Below, piece by piece: positions 33,729 through 39,909 of a stretch of 39,909 nt of DNA (the stretch's first letter is position 1; the number at the start of each line of letters is the position of its first letter). Position numbers and translations under genes: made by a program. The notes under the pieces are model-generated. The model saw only the letters and a program-made list of their open reading frames with translations, was not told the origin of the DNA and searched no databases. The stretch is from Actinomycetes bacterium (lineage in GTDB: Bacteria; Actinomycetota; Acidimicrobiia; IMCC26256; PALSA-610): assembly GCA_025360585.1 (NCBI GenBank), contig JANYBW010000002.1:1-39909 (forward strand). The letters run 5' to 3'.

Positions 33729-34583
33729 ATGGCGCATATCCCGCAACTACTTAGCCGCGGCCTCAGCTGCTCGTTCGAGTTCGGGCCGCCCCGCGATGAA
33801 AAAGGCGAAGCCACACTCGCACGCACGATCGAGGAGCTTCGCAAACGCGACCCAACGTACGTATCGGTTACCTACGGCGCGGGTGGCTCGACCCGTGACC
33901 GCACGCACGACCTCGTCGTTGAAATCAACAACGAGATGGGGCTCACCGCGATGGCCCACCTTACCTGTGCCGCGCACACCCAAGCCGATCTCGAAGCCCT
34001 CATCGTTCGGTATCGCAACGCCGGCATCGAAAACATTCTTGCGCTCGGCGGCGACGCGCCCGTTGGCTACGACGGCCCCGCAGGTGAGTTGCAGTATTCG
34101 AGTGAGCTCGTCGCACTGATTCGCGGCTTGGGTGATTTCAGCGTCGGCGTAGCCGCGCACCCCGAGCCCCACCCCCGTTCCATCAGCCTCGCCGCGGATC
34201 GGGATCACACTGCAGAAAAACTTGCTTCAGCAGACTTTGCGATCACTCAGTTCTTTTTTGAAGCCCGCCACTACTTCGACCTTGTCGACGCACTCGCGCA
34301 ACGCGGCGTGACCAAGCCCGTCATTGCCGGCATCATGCCGGCCACGAGCATTGCGGCGATCGCACGCATGGCCCAACTGCAGGGTTCCGAATTTCCGGAG
34401 TGGCTCGCGGCGAAGTTATACGCGGCCGAGGATCAAGGCCCCGCGGCGGTTCGCGCAGTCGGCGTTGAAGAAGCAACGAAGTTGTGCGAAGAATTGCGCG
34501 CCGAAAGCGTCCCCGGATTCCAATTTTTCACGCTCAATCTCGCCACCGCCACCAGGGAAATCTGCGACAACCTCGGAATATGA
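33729..34583 (+). CDS. metF: 5,10-methylenetetrahydrofolate reductase
   Basis: 284-residue FAD TIM barrel that makes 5-methyl-tetrahydrofolate for methionine synthesis. SFEFGPPRDEKGE (about 15-27) holds the catalytic Glu, followed by VSVTYGAGGSTRDRT (about 47-61), MAHLTCAAHTQ (about 76-86), NILALGGDAP (about 101-110), ADFAITQFFFEARHYFDLVDAL and VIAGIMPATS (about 198-207). The usual SFEFFPP is SFEFGPP. No metH or metE is nearby. A long hairpin follows downstream. Confidence 0.95.
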   Translation: MAHIPQLLSRGLSCSFEFGPPRDEKGEATLARTIEELRKRDPTYVSVTYGAGGSTRDRTHDLVVEINNEMGLTAMAHLTCAAHTQADLEALIVRYRNAGIENILALGGDAPVGYDGPAGELQYSSELVALIRGLGDFSVGVAAHPEPHPRSISLAADRDHTAEKLASADFAITQFFFEARHYFDLVDALAQRGVTKPVIAGIMPATSIAAIARMAQLQGSEFPEWLAAKLYAAEDQGPAAVRAVGVEEATKLCEELRAESVPGFQFFTLNLATATREICDNLGI

Positions 34584-34645
34584 GTCGCGGCGATATCCAC
34601 CACCAAGGTACGGGATCAACGCGCGGTAGAGCACGACCTCCCGCG

Positions 34646-34758
34646 AGGACTTATACGGCGGAAGGACTGGGATGTGAACCCAGGGTGACTTGCGCCACAA
34701 TAGTTTTCGCGAGCCGGGCCGTGGGTTTGCTCAGTCCGACGTGATGTACATAAGTCCT
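34646..34758. ncRNA. ~113-nt extended hairpin between convergent genes (unknown element)
   Basis: Four nested stems: AGGACTTAT/ATAAGTCCT (34646-34654 with 34750-34758), GGACTGGG/CTCAGTCC (34664-34671 with 34730-34737, one wobble), GAACCCA/TGGGTTT (34676-34682 with 34722-34728), and CTTGCG/CGCGAG (34689-34694 with 34708-34713), closing on a 13-nt loop. It fills most of the 256-nt gap between metF and the isocitrate-lyase-family gene; no ORF of note lies there. It could be a bidirectional terminator, a small RNA or a MITE-like remnant. A TCTCTCG tandem repeat follows at about 34768-34787. Confidence 0.6.
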
Positions 34759-34839
34759 GGTCAGAGGTCTCTCGTCTCTCGTCTCGCTCCAAATCAAACC
34801 TGACGATGATCGGATACGCCGCCCAATAAAGCGGTCGGG

Positions 34840-35649
34840 CTACACCGGCTGCGAAGTGAACGCAGCTCCCGCAAGCGCGCGGTCCAGGTAGGGCGCAGTT
34901 GGGTCAAGCATGCCTTCATCAAGAAGTTGTTGCGCACTCGCAACAAACGCGCCGTAGGCGATACGCGCAAGATTGTTGCCAACGGAGATTCGTCGCACTC
35001 CAACATTCGCAAGTTCTGCGACGGTTGGTCCACCAGGCAACAGCAACACATTCACTGGTACGGCCGTTTCATCCACAATGCGTTTGATGCTCGCGAGATC
35101 AATCAGTGCAGGTGCGTAGACGCAGTGCGCGCCGGCGTCGCGATACGCGCAGAGCCGCGCAATCGTGTCGTCGAGATCATCGACGCCGCGCAAGTGATTC
35201 TCCGCACGGGCGGTGAGCACCAGCCCAGCGCGGTTCGCGGCCTCCGCGGCTTCGGTAACGCGTGCAACGGCGAGCTCAATCGCGTCAAGCGTCTTGGCAT
35301 CGCGGTTCCAGTCTTCGATGGAACATCCCGCGGCACCAGCTTCGCCAAGCATTGTTACGGTGGTAGCAACGCCGCCGTCTGCTTCCGGAAAACACTGCTC
35401 GGAATCGACGTTGATTGGCAGCTCAGTCGAGGCTGCAATCATTCGCACGTGATCAACGAGTTGGTCGCGCGAAATCGTGGAGTCCAGCTGTCCGATCGAC
35501 GCTGCGAACCCTGCGCTGGTGGTTGCGAGCGCTTCGAAGCCGAGTCGGGCAAGAAGGCGAGCGGATCCGATGTCGTGCGGGTTGGGCATCACGAACGTGC
35601 CGCTTTCGTGAAGCTTTCGAAATCGCGATTGCTGTTGGGTTGAAGTCAT
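34840..35649 (-). CDS. Isocitrate lyase / PEP mutase family enzyme
   Basis: 269-residue TIM barrel. FVMPNPHDIGSARLLARLGFEALATTSAGFAASIG (about 19-53), PINVDSEQCFPEA (about 78-90), GAAGCSIEDWN (about 103-113), LTARAENHLRG (about 145-155) and CVYAPALIDLASI match the PEP mutase/isocitrate lyase superfamily group with oxaloacetate decarboxylase and methylisocitrate-lyase-like members. The usual lyase KKCGH motif is absent; SEQ replaces the DxDxGYG type metal motif partly, so the reaction is uncertain. Its ATG lies only 4 nt from the start of the hipA remnant, so its promoter must lie inside that remnant. Confidence 0.88.
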   Translation of the reverse strand: MTSTQQQSRFRKLHESGTFVMPNPHDIGSARLLARLGFEALATTSAGFAASIGQLDSTISRDQLVDHVRMIAASTELPINVDSEQCFPEADGGVATTVTMLGEAGAAGCSIEDWNRDAKTLDAIELAVARVTEAAEAANRAGLVLTARAENHLRGVDDLDDTIARLCAYRDAGAHCVYAPALIDLASIKRIVDETAVPVNVLLLPGGPTVAELANVGVRRISVGNNLARIAYGAFVASAQQLLDEGMLDPTAPYLDRALAGAAFTSQPV

Positions 35650-35653
35650 CCGT

Positions 35654-36510
35654 GTGGTCTATCGGGTTGAACCCACCCCAGGCTGGCGCATTTCGGCCAT
35701 CACGGCGCTCGACCGTCTTGGGTATCTCGGCAATCGCGGGATGGGCGCGTTGGAGTTCCATCCTGGGCGCGGGCCTCGAACGCGCTCATCGACCGCGATT
35801 GCACTATCAGAATTGGTCATCTCGGCACGGGGCGCGTTGGCGGGCAACTTCGCCGACGAAGCCGCGACAACCAATCCGATCGAACAGCTGATCGCCGTTG
35901 GCACTTCTGCCGGCGGCGCGCGTGCGAAGGCAGTCGTCTCCCTGAACCCGAAAACCGGCGAATTGCGGTCTGGTCAAGTTCCTGTCGAAGCCGGGTTTGA
36001 ATCGTGGTTGCTGAAGCTCGACGGCGTTGGTGCAGACCACAACCTCGGAGGGTCGGGGCACTACGGCCGCATCGAGTACGCCTATTCGCAAATGGCCGCA
36101 GCGGCGGGTATTGAGACGACGGAGTGTCGCATCCTCGAAGAAGACGGTCGAGCGCACTTCATGACTCGGCGTTTCGATCGTGCCCCGGATGGTCGCAAGG
36201 TTCACCTCCAGTCGCTGTGCGCGCTTGCGCAGCTTGATTTCAAACAAATTGGTGTGCACGACTACTCGCAACTCTTTCTGCTCATCGACGAACTGCGGCC
36301 TGGAGCTGACGTTCGCGCGGAAGCGTTCCGGCGCATGGTGTTCAACGTGGCGTCGGCAAACTGCGACGATCATTCTAAAAACTTCTCATTTGTTCTGCCG
36401 CAGGATGGCGCGTGGCGAATGTCGCCGGCATACGACATCCGCATGCCTACTCCCCGTGTAGCGAATGGACGCACGAACATCTGATGGCTGTGGACGGCGA
36501 AGGAAGTCAA
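35654..36510 (+). pseudogene. hipA: hipA toxin remnant, 5'-truncated and frameshifted
   Basis: The frame from 35654 encodes a HipA kinase core: LDRLGYLGNRGMGALEFHPG, SAGGARAKAVV (Gly-rich loop), WLLKLDGV, NLGGSGHYGRIEYAYSQMAAAAGI, FMTRRFDR, HDYSQLF, FRRMVFNVASANCDDHSKNFSFV (catalytic Asp region) and WRMSPAYDI. The first ~100 residues of HipA are missing. After YDI the frame breaks; the expected continuation HAYSPCSEWTHEHLMAVDGE is read from 36442 in the next frame, consistent with loss of one base near 36440. The tail then stops matching near 36510. It lacks its own promoter and its HipB partner, so it is probably dead. Confidence 0.82.
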
Positions 36511-36591
36511 CGACGACATCAAATTGTGGTCGGAACCGTTGCACTGATGGCCGGTCCGAGATCCGCGTGCGGGGAGGTAGTTGGCGATCGA

Positions 36592-36984
36592 TTGGGTCAA
36601 CGGATCAATGCTGCAAAGCGCGACACGGCCGGTTCCGCCGGGAGTGGCGGGCATGAGAAGAATGCGCTTGACGCATTTGTAGTCGAACGCATTACGAAAG
36701 TAGCCCTCGCCAGAGCCCTTGTCGTAGAGACGCGCTTCGGCCCAGGGCCGTTTGAAATCGTCCAGCGAGGCACGCAGAACTTGGCGGTTCATATCGCTGA
36801 TCGATACAGCGAGTTCGTGTCCAAATGTGCTCTTGGCCGATGCGGTCATCCCGTCGACAGCGATCCGCAATCGTTCCGGACTGAGCTCGTCGATCATCGT
36901 GGCAACACTGGTGAGGAGCGCGCGTCGCTGAGCTGTTGGCGCGGGCGGCGGGAATGGTTGCCAAGTCTACTCCGAGGTCACCAT
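36592..36984 (-). pseudogene. Uridine-kinase-like P-loop gene remnant
   Basis: On the minus strand from ATG 36984, the frame reads MVTSE, then TAG (36967-36969), then TWQP...AQRRALLTSVATMIDELSPERLRIAVDGMTASAKSTFGHE...RASLDDFKRPW...GYFRNAFDY...ALCSIDPLTQ, parallel to the intact gene at 38029-38742. Similarity stops at PLTQ (36592), so the C-terminal half is gone. The Walker A is also damaged: TASAKST in place of TASGKST. About two thirds of residues match by eye, so this is a diverged relative, not a recent copy. It abuts the broken end of the hipA remnant. The gap 36985-37127 shows no gene. Confidence 0.82.
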
Positions 36985-37127
36985 GTGAGCGCGGCCTGGC
37001 TCTGAGCGATCACTCATCACACACACGGGGCCGTCGTCAACTGACCCTGGTTCGTGGTTCAGCTCGGTGGAGAGCACGATGTCCGTCCCTCTCCGCTCAC
37101 GTCAGCAGTTCGTGGACACGGGATCGG

Positions 37128-37508
37128 TCAGATGAGGCGTAGGTCAAGCCGACATCTGAGCGCTCCGGCGATCGTGCGAAGATCGTCAGGGTCGCTCGTG
37201 AGGACGAGGTCACCGCGAGCAATGGCACCAACGACAACGGATGCGTCGATCGGATCATCTGATCCGGCCCGCGCGCAGGCGGCTCCAGACGCTCGCGCTC
37301 GAACGTCGGTGAGATCTTCGACGCGACAGCCTGTGAGGAGACGGGAGAGATTCACCTGCGGGCCGCCGCGCCATGCCTGCCCCAGCACTCCAGCGGGAAC
37401 CGTCGGGCGGGCATTGCGTTCAAGTGCTCTTTTGTGGATCGCCCACAGCGCTCTGTCGCTGCGTTCTGCGGCGACAAGTGCACCGGCGTCGTAGGTCACG
37501 CCAGTCAT
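37128..37508 (-). CDS. PIN-domain toxin (VapC-like)
   Basis: 126 residues from ATG 37508. PIN acidic residues appear in order: Asp7 (TYDAGALVAAE), Glu15, then SDDPIDASVVVGAIARGDLVLTSDPDDLRTI (about 92-122). VapC toxins are Mg-dependent RNases. The frame runs upstream to 37676, but the ATG overlaps the antitoxin stop (ATGA), and the fold starts there, so the start is clear. Forms a module with the gene just upstream. Confidence 0.88.
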   Translation of the reverse strand: MTGVTYDAGALVAAERSDRALWAIHKRALERNARPTVPAGVLGQAWRGGPQVNLSRLLTGCRVEDLTDVRARASGAACARAGSDDPIDASVVVGAIARGDLVLTSDPDDLRTIAGALRCRLDLRLI

Positions 37509-37768
37509 CAGCTTGCGCGTCGTGTTCGACGCGCGTTCCCGAGAACCGTATCGAGGATACGGTCTGCGTCGTTGAGTTCGGCGGCAGTGAACGCACCGTT
37601 TTCCGCCTCCCAACCTCGAACCGCGGCGAGGCCGGCCTCCACTGCCAGCGCGTCGGCGGCCGCCTGGTTCAGCCAAGCAGACAGGCTCAGGCCTGCAGCC
37701 TCGGCGCTTGCCGCCGCGGCTGCCGCCACCCCTTCTTCGATCGCAACGGAAAGCTTCTTCACACTCAT
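37508..37768 (-). CDS. Antitoxin of the VapBC-type module
   Basis: 86 residues: MSVKKLSVAIEEGVAAAAAASAEAAGLSLSAWLNQAAADAL fits a ribbon-helix-helix DNA-binding N-terminus (strand, then two helices), and the acidic C-terminal half (about 50-80) is the likely toxin-wrapping tail. Overlap with the toxin by ATGA gives coupled translation. Such antitoxins usually repress their own promoter, which would lie in 37769-37800. Confidence 0.83.
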   Translation of the reverse strand: MSVKKLSVAIEEGVAAAAAASAEAAGLSLSAWLNQAAADALAVEAGLAAVRGWEAENGAFTAAELNDADRILDTVLGNARRTRRAS

Positions 37769-38028
37769 CGGAGATACAGTACTACCTGATTCCTACCCCG
37801 GCGCGAGCGCCAAAACGCGAGGGACGCACTCAGTCCGACATGATCGGCGAAGCGCTCCGAAAGTAGCTGCGCGCCAGTTGACTTGTCGGCATCGCGAGGT
37901 CAGAGCGCGCAGAGTTTGAACGCGAATCATCGCAGTCGCGATTTGGCGGAGAGCCTGCAGACGCTTTCAAACCCTCCACAAGAGTTTGCCCGGCTCGTTG
38001 GCATTCTTGCGCGTTGCGTCTAGTGAGG
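37769..38028. other. Gap between the antitoxin and the kinase gene
   Basis: 260 bases without a supportable gene. AT-richer bases at about 37775-37795 (GATACAGTACTACCTGATT) are a likely promoter/operator for the antitoxin. GCCAAAACGCGAGG near 37809-37822 recalls the right end of the 4-7 kb repeat but the rest of that element is missing. Confidence 0.4.
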
Positions 38029-38742
38029 TCATTGTGGCGACTTGATCGGGCGAGGTGCTTCGAAGTTGCGGTTGTCGATCACAATGTCCGCTCGGTCGAT
38101 CGGATCGCACTCAACGAGATAAATCCGCTCGGAGCCTTGGTAGCGGCCTCGGTGGAGTTCTTCAGCGGCTTCATTCGATCCTTCCATTGCGGTGTCGCGT
38201 CGAACACCTCTCTCGATCGACAACTCGGGGTCGACATCGATCCAGATCTTCAGATCCCAGAAGTCGTTGATTTCAGATCGAAATGCGAATACTCCGTCAA
38301 CGATAAGCACCCCGTTGCTTTCAATATCGACAGTGGATTCAGAGTGATCAACTTGGGTCAAGGGATCAATGCTGCAGAGCGCAACATTCCCTGTTCCGCC
38401 AGCCGCAGCGGGAGCGAGCAATAGTTGTTCGATCCGCTCGTAGTCGAAGGCATTTCGAAAGTAACCCGCGCCCGAAAGCCGGTCGTAGCGATGTGCTTCG
38501 GACCAAGGGCGTTTGAAATCGTCGAGCGAGGCGCGCAGAACTTGGCGTTTCATCGCGCTGAGGCAGCACGCGACTTCGTGGCCAAAAGTGCTTTTTCCGG
38601 AGGCTGTCATGCCGTCGATCGCGACCAGTAATCGACCGGGACTGAGCTGGTCAATCAACGTTGCGACACTGGCGATGAGTTCGCGTCGTTGCGCTGACGG
38701 CGTCGGTGATGCGACCGGTTGCAAAGTCGACGCAGATGTCAT
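38029..38742 (-). CDS. Uridine-kinase-like P-loop NTPase
   Basis: 237 residues from ATG 38742. Walker A is DGMTASGKSTF (about 38-48), followed by RQVLRASLDDFKRPW (lid/substrate region), GYFRNAFDYE, Walker-B-like GVLIVDGVFAF (about 131-141), DLKIWIDVDPELSIERGVRRD and a C-terminal DRADIVIDN. This is the uridine kinase/phosphoribulokinase-like group; substrate unproven. ATG 38778 in frame is an alternative start. Intact relative of the broken copy at 36592-36984. It lies directly behind an XRE-type remnant on the same strand. Confidence 0.8.
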   Translation of the reverse strand: MTSASTLQPVASPTPSAQRRELIASVATLIDQLSPGRLLVAIDGMTASGKSTFGHEVACCLSAMKRQVLRASLDDFKRPWSEAHRYDRLSGAGYFRNAFDYERIEQLLLAPAAAGGTGNVALCSIDPLTQVDHSESTVDIESNGVLIVDGVFAFRSEINDFWDLKIWIDVDPELSIERGVRRDTAMEGSNEAAEELHRGRYQGSERIYLVECDPIDRADIVIDNRNFEAPRPIKSPQ

Positions 38743-38774
38743 AATTCCTGGACCATCGGGCTCGGGATGTGTCC

Positions 38775-38926
38775 TCATCGTGCAAGCATGGTGCGTCGAG
38801 GGTGGGGTTGGTGGTGCCTGCTTCCTAGCGGCGTATTTGGATGACGTGGGTGTCGATGCGGTCGGCGAGTGCTTGTTGGGTGAGGCCGGCGTATTTGCGT
38901 GCGTCGGTGAGTCTGTGTGCAAACAT
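38775..38926 (-). pseudogene. XRE helix-turn-helix remnant with an amber codon
   Basis: From ATG 38926 the minus strand reads MFAHRLTDARKYAGLTQQALADRIDTHVIQIRR, a clear XRE/Cro-type HTH start, then TAG (38825-38827) exactly where the family has Tyr (RRYEAG), then EAGTTNPTLDA in the same frame. So a TAT/TAC-to-TAG change truncated it; the rest is lost by about 38775. It may be the remains of an antitoxin or regulator of the kinase gene. Confidence 0.78.
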
Positions 38927-39201
38927 TCCGAAATCGCCACGAAGCCACTCGCGGCGCCCACCAACCCCGATGATCACCACAGCCACGCAACAGCACTGAC
39001 GCACTCGCTGCGCTCGTTTGTCCTGCCGCCCCCTCCGCTTCGCTCCAGGGTTGCCCACAACAAACCGCGACCATTCCCCGGCGCACGGAACCCCGAACGC
39101 TGTAATCGCGTACGCGTGATTCGAGAAGTCGTCGAGCCCTTTTTCGCCAACCAGCGCGCTACCAGATTCGATTGACGCGGTCGAGTGTCGCGGCAGGCTT
39201 C
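38927..39201. other. Gap without a supportable gene
   Basis: Open frames here look like chance; none has a domain I recognise. The strand-symmetric GAGCGAAGCGGAGGGGG-type sequence (minus strand, about 39030-39055) resembles low-complexity spacer found between actinobacterial genes. Confidence 0.4.
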
Positions 39202-39207
39202 TACACT
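39202..39207 (+). promoter_or_regulatory. -10 box of the second VapBC-type module
   Basis: TACACT, 7 nt before the antitoxin ATG, fits a leaderless start. No matching -35 was found. Confidence 0.5.
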
Positions 39208-39214
39208 GGCGGGT

Positions 39215-39445
39215 ATGCCAGTGACGGTTGAACTTCCAGCAGATGTCCTCACCCGGCTGCGTGCAGAAGCAACGCGTCGTGGTGTGAGTATCGATGCGAT
39301 CATCGCGGAACTCGTCGCGCAACTCCCACCCGAACAGCCTGTCGCTGCGAAACGAAGCCTTGCGTTCATCGCCGCCGGTTCTTCGAATGGCGGGATCACT
39401 CACCGCATCGATGAACTGCTCGCGGATGGGTTCGGGCGCGACTAA
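39215..39445 (+). CDS. Antitoxin of a second VapBC-type module
   Basis: 76 residues from ATG 39215. VTVELPADVLTRLRAEATRRGVSIDAIIAELVAQL (about 3-37) is a ribbon-helix-helix start; the second half, ending in HRIDELLADGFGRD, is the toxin-binding tail common in VapB-type proteins. GTG 39185 is in frame, but the ATG follows a -10 box by 7 nt and gives the usual length. The toxin starts 2 nt after the stop. Confidence 0.85.
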   Translation: MPVTVELPADVLTRLRAEATRRGVSIDAIIAELVAQLPPEQPVAAKRSLAFIAAGSSNGGITHRIDELLADGFGRD

Positions 39446-39447
39446 CA

Positions 39448-39858
39448 GTGTTGATTGTTGACACGGGAGTCCTTGTCGCTGCCACTGATAGCAGCGACCG
39501 TCAACATCGAGTGTGTGTCGATCTCCTCGCCAACAGTGGCGGGCCATTGATCACTACCGCGCTGGTGATCGCTGAAGCTGCATATCTGATCGAACGCGAA
39601 ATCGGGTCGACAGCTGAAGCGTTGCTCTACCAATCAATCATCGACCAGTCGTTACACATCGAAGACCTCACGATCAACGACTGGCAACGAATCCGGGCCC
39701 TTGTCGACCAATACGCAGACCTGCCACTCGGCGGCACCGACGCGAGCGTCATCACGATCGCTGAACGCCACCAACAAACCCGCATCGCGACACTCGACCG
39801 CCGCCACTTCACGATCATCAAACCAGCACACACAACCGCGTTCGAGATCCTCCCATGA
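39448..39858 (+). CDS. PIN-domain toxin (VapC-like), second module
   Basis: 136 residues, GTG start. PIN acidic set: Asp5 (LIVDTGVLVAA), Glu43 in VIAEAAYLIERE, Asp in LGGTDASVITIAERH (about 95-109) and Asp in IATLDRRHF (about 113-121). Probable RNase toxin paired with the antitoxin 2 nt upstream. It differs from the first PIN toxin in sequence and orientation, so the two modules are not recent duplicates. Confidence 0.92.
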   Translation: MLIVDTGVLVAATDSSDRQHRVCVDLLANSGGPLITTALVIAEAAYLIEREIGSTAEALLYQSIIDQSLHIEDLTINDWQRIRALVDQYADLPLGGTDASVITIAERHQQTRIATLDRRHFTIIKPAHTTAFEILP

Positions 39859-39909
39859 CGAAACGCCACCGGCTTTCTCACGCGTTCATCGCGATTTGCG
39901 CCCTGCTCA
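39855..39909 (+). CDS. Possible gene start, cut by window edge
   Basis: ATG 39855 overlaps the toxin stop (ATGA) and the frame stays open to the window end (18 codons, MTKRHRLSHAFIAICALL), with a basic start and hydrophobic stretch like a signal peptide. Too short to identify; the coupling is the only support. Confidence 0.35.
   Translation, partial: MTKRHRLSHAFIAICALL

Noticed and set aside
34655-34745. tRNA-like T-arm (CTGGG-TTCACAT-CCCAG on the minus strand)
   Set aside because: The T-loop base at the position that must be A is C, no 7-bp acceptor stem or anticodon arm can be formed around it, so it is better explained as part of the long hairpin.
37805-37828. Fourth copy of the 4-7 kb repeat
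   Set aside because: Only GCCAAAACG-GAGG is shared; the TTTTGGG end, TCAAT centre and spacing are missing.
34730-37844. CTCAGTCCGAC-TGAT shared at 34730-34745 and 37829-37844, possible attachment sites
   Set aside because: Fifteen of sixteen matching bases is expected by chance several times in 40 kb on both strands, and no integrase is present.
38513-39175. 220-residue plus-strand frame opposite the kinase and XRE remnant
   Set aside because: Antisense to the kinase; its tail is low-complexity and no homology is recognisable.
1-39909. CRISPR arrays, rRNA and insertion sequences
   Set aside because: No regularly spaced repeats with unique spacers, no rRNA-like conserved blocks and no transposase domain were seen.

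Overview
The window looks like a moderately GC-rich actinobacterial chromosome, probably Acidimicrobiia-like (inference; no rRNA is present to test it). Support comes from lineage-typical families: DUF3499, DUF3151, the histidine-phosphatase/DUF3090/SCO1664 trio, a ribbon of F420-type enzymes (LLM oxidoreductase plus FrhB-like protein), and three families tied to mycothiol (an Rv2466c-like DsbA, an MDMPI-type domain, and the phosphatase trio that sits beside mshC in mycobacteria). Many genes start with ATG only 6-9 nt after a TANNNT box, as expected for leaderless transcription.

Layout. 0-5 kb: a truncated gene end, a Gfo/Idh/MocA oxidoreductase, DUF3499, then a coupled VOC protein - thrB - SDR operon; thrB carries a 15-bp tandem repeat. 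4.2-7.1 kb: three copies of a previously unnamed ~55-bp structured repeat surround a DsbA-family gene and a sigma-factor/membrane-protein pair whose membrane protein ends in a sortase-like domain lacking catalytic residues. 7-16 kb: M20 peptidase, FAD oxidoreductase with palindromic operators, a secreted Rpf-like protein with a beta-propeller-like repeat, ABC1/UbiB kinase, Fpg-family glycosylase, DUF427 and a lipoprotein. 16-24 kb: lgt, a LolD/MacB-type ABC exporter pair, divergent purE and nitronate monooxygenase with mirror-image promoters, a YkgJ/MDMPI fusion, and gmd. 24-31 kb: DUF3151, the phosphatase/DUF3090/SCO1664 operon, a fatty-acyl-AMP ligase, and an F420-linked pair with a small coupled protein. 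30.9-33.7 kb: a complete copper module (copZ, csoR, copA) with a CsoR-like G-tract placed in the copA promoter spacer. 33.7-35.6 kb: metF and an isocitrate-lyase/PEP-mutase-family enzyme, separated by a ~113-nt hairpin.

From 35.65 kb to the end the sequence becomes an accessory, decaying region: a hipA toxin remnant (5'-truncated, frameshifted), a dead copy of a uridine-kinase-like gene, a VapBC module, an intact kinase relative, an XRE helix-turn-helix remnant with a Tyr-to-amber change, and a second VapBC module. This is the part most likely to have arrived by transfer.

The best candidate for something undescribed is the three-copy repeat at 4.25-7.10 kb; second are the metF-downstream hairpin and the sigma/degenerate-sortase pair. 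No rRNA, tRNA, CRISPR array or intact insertion sequence was seen.
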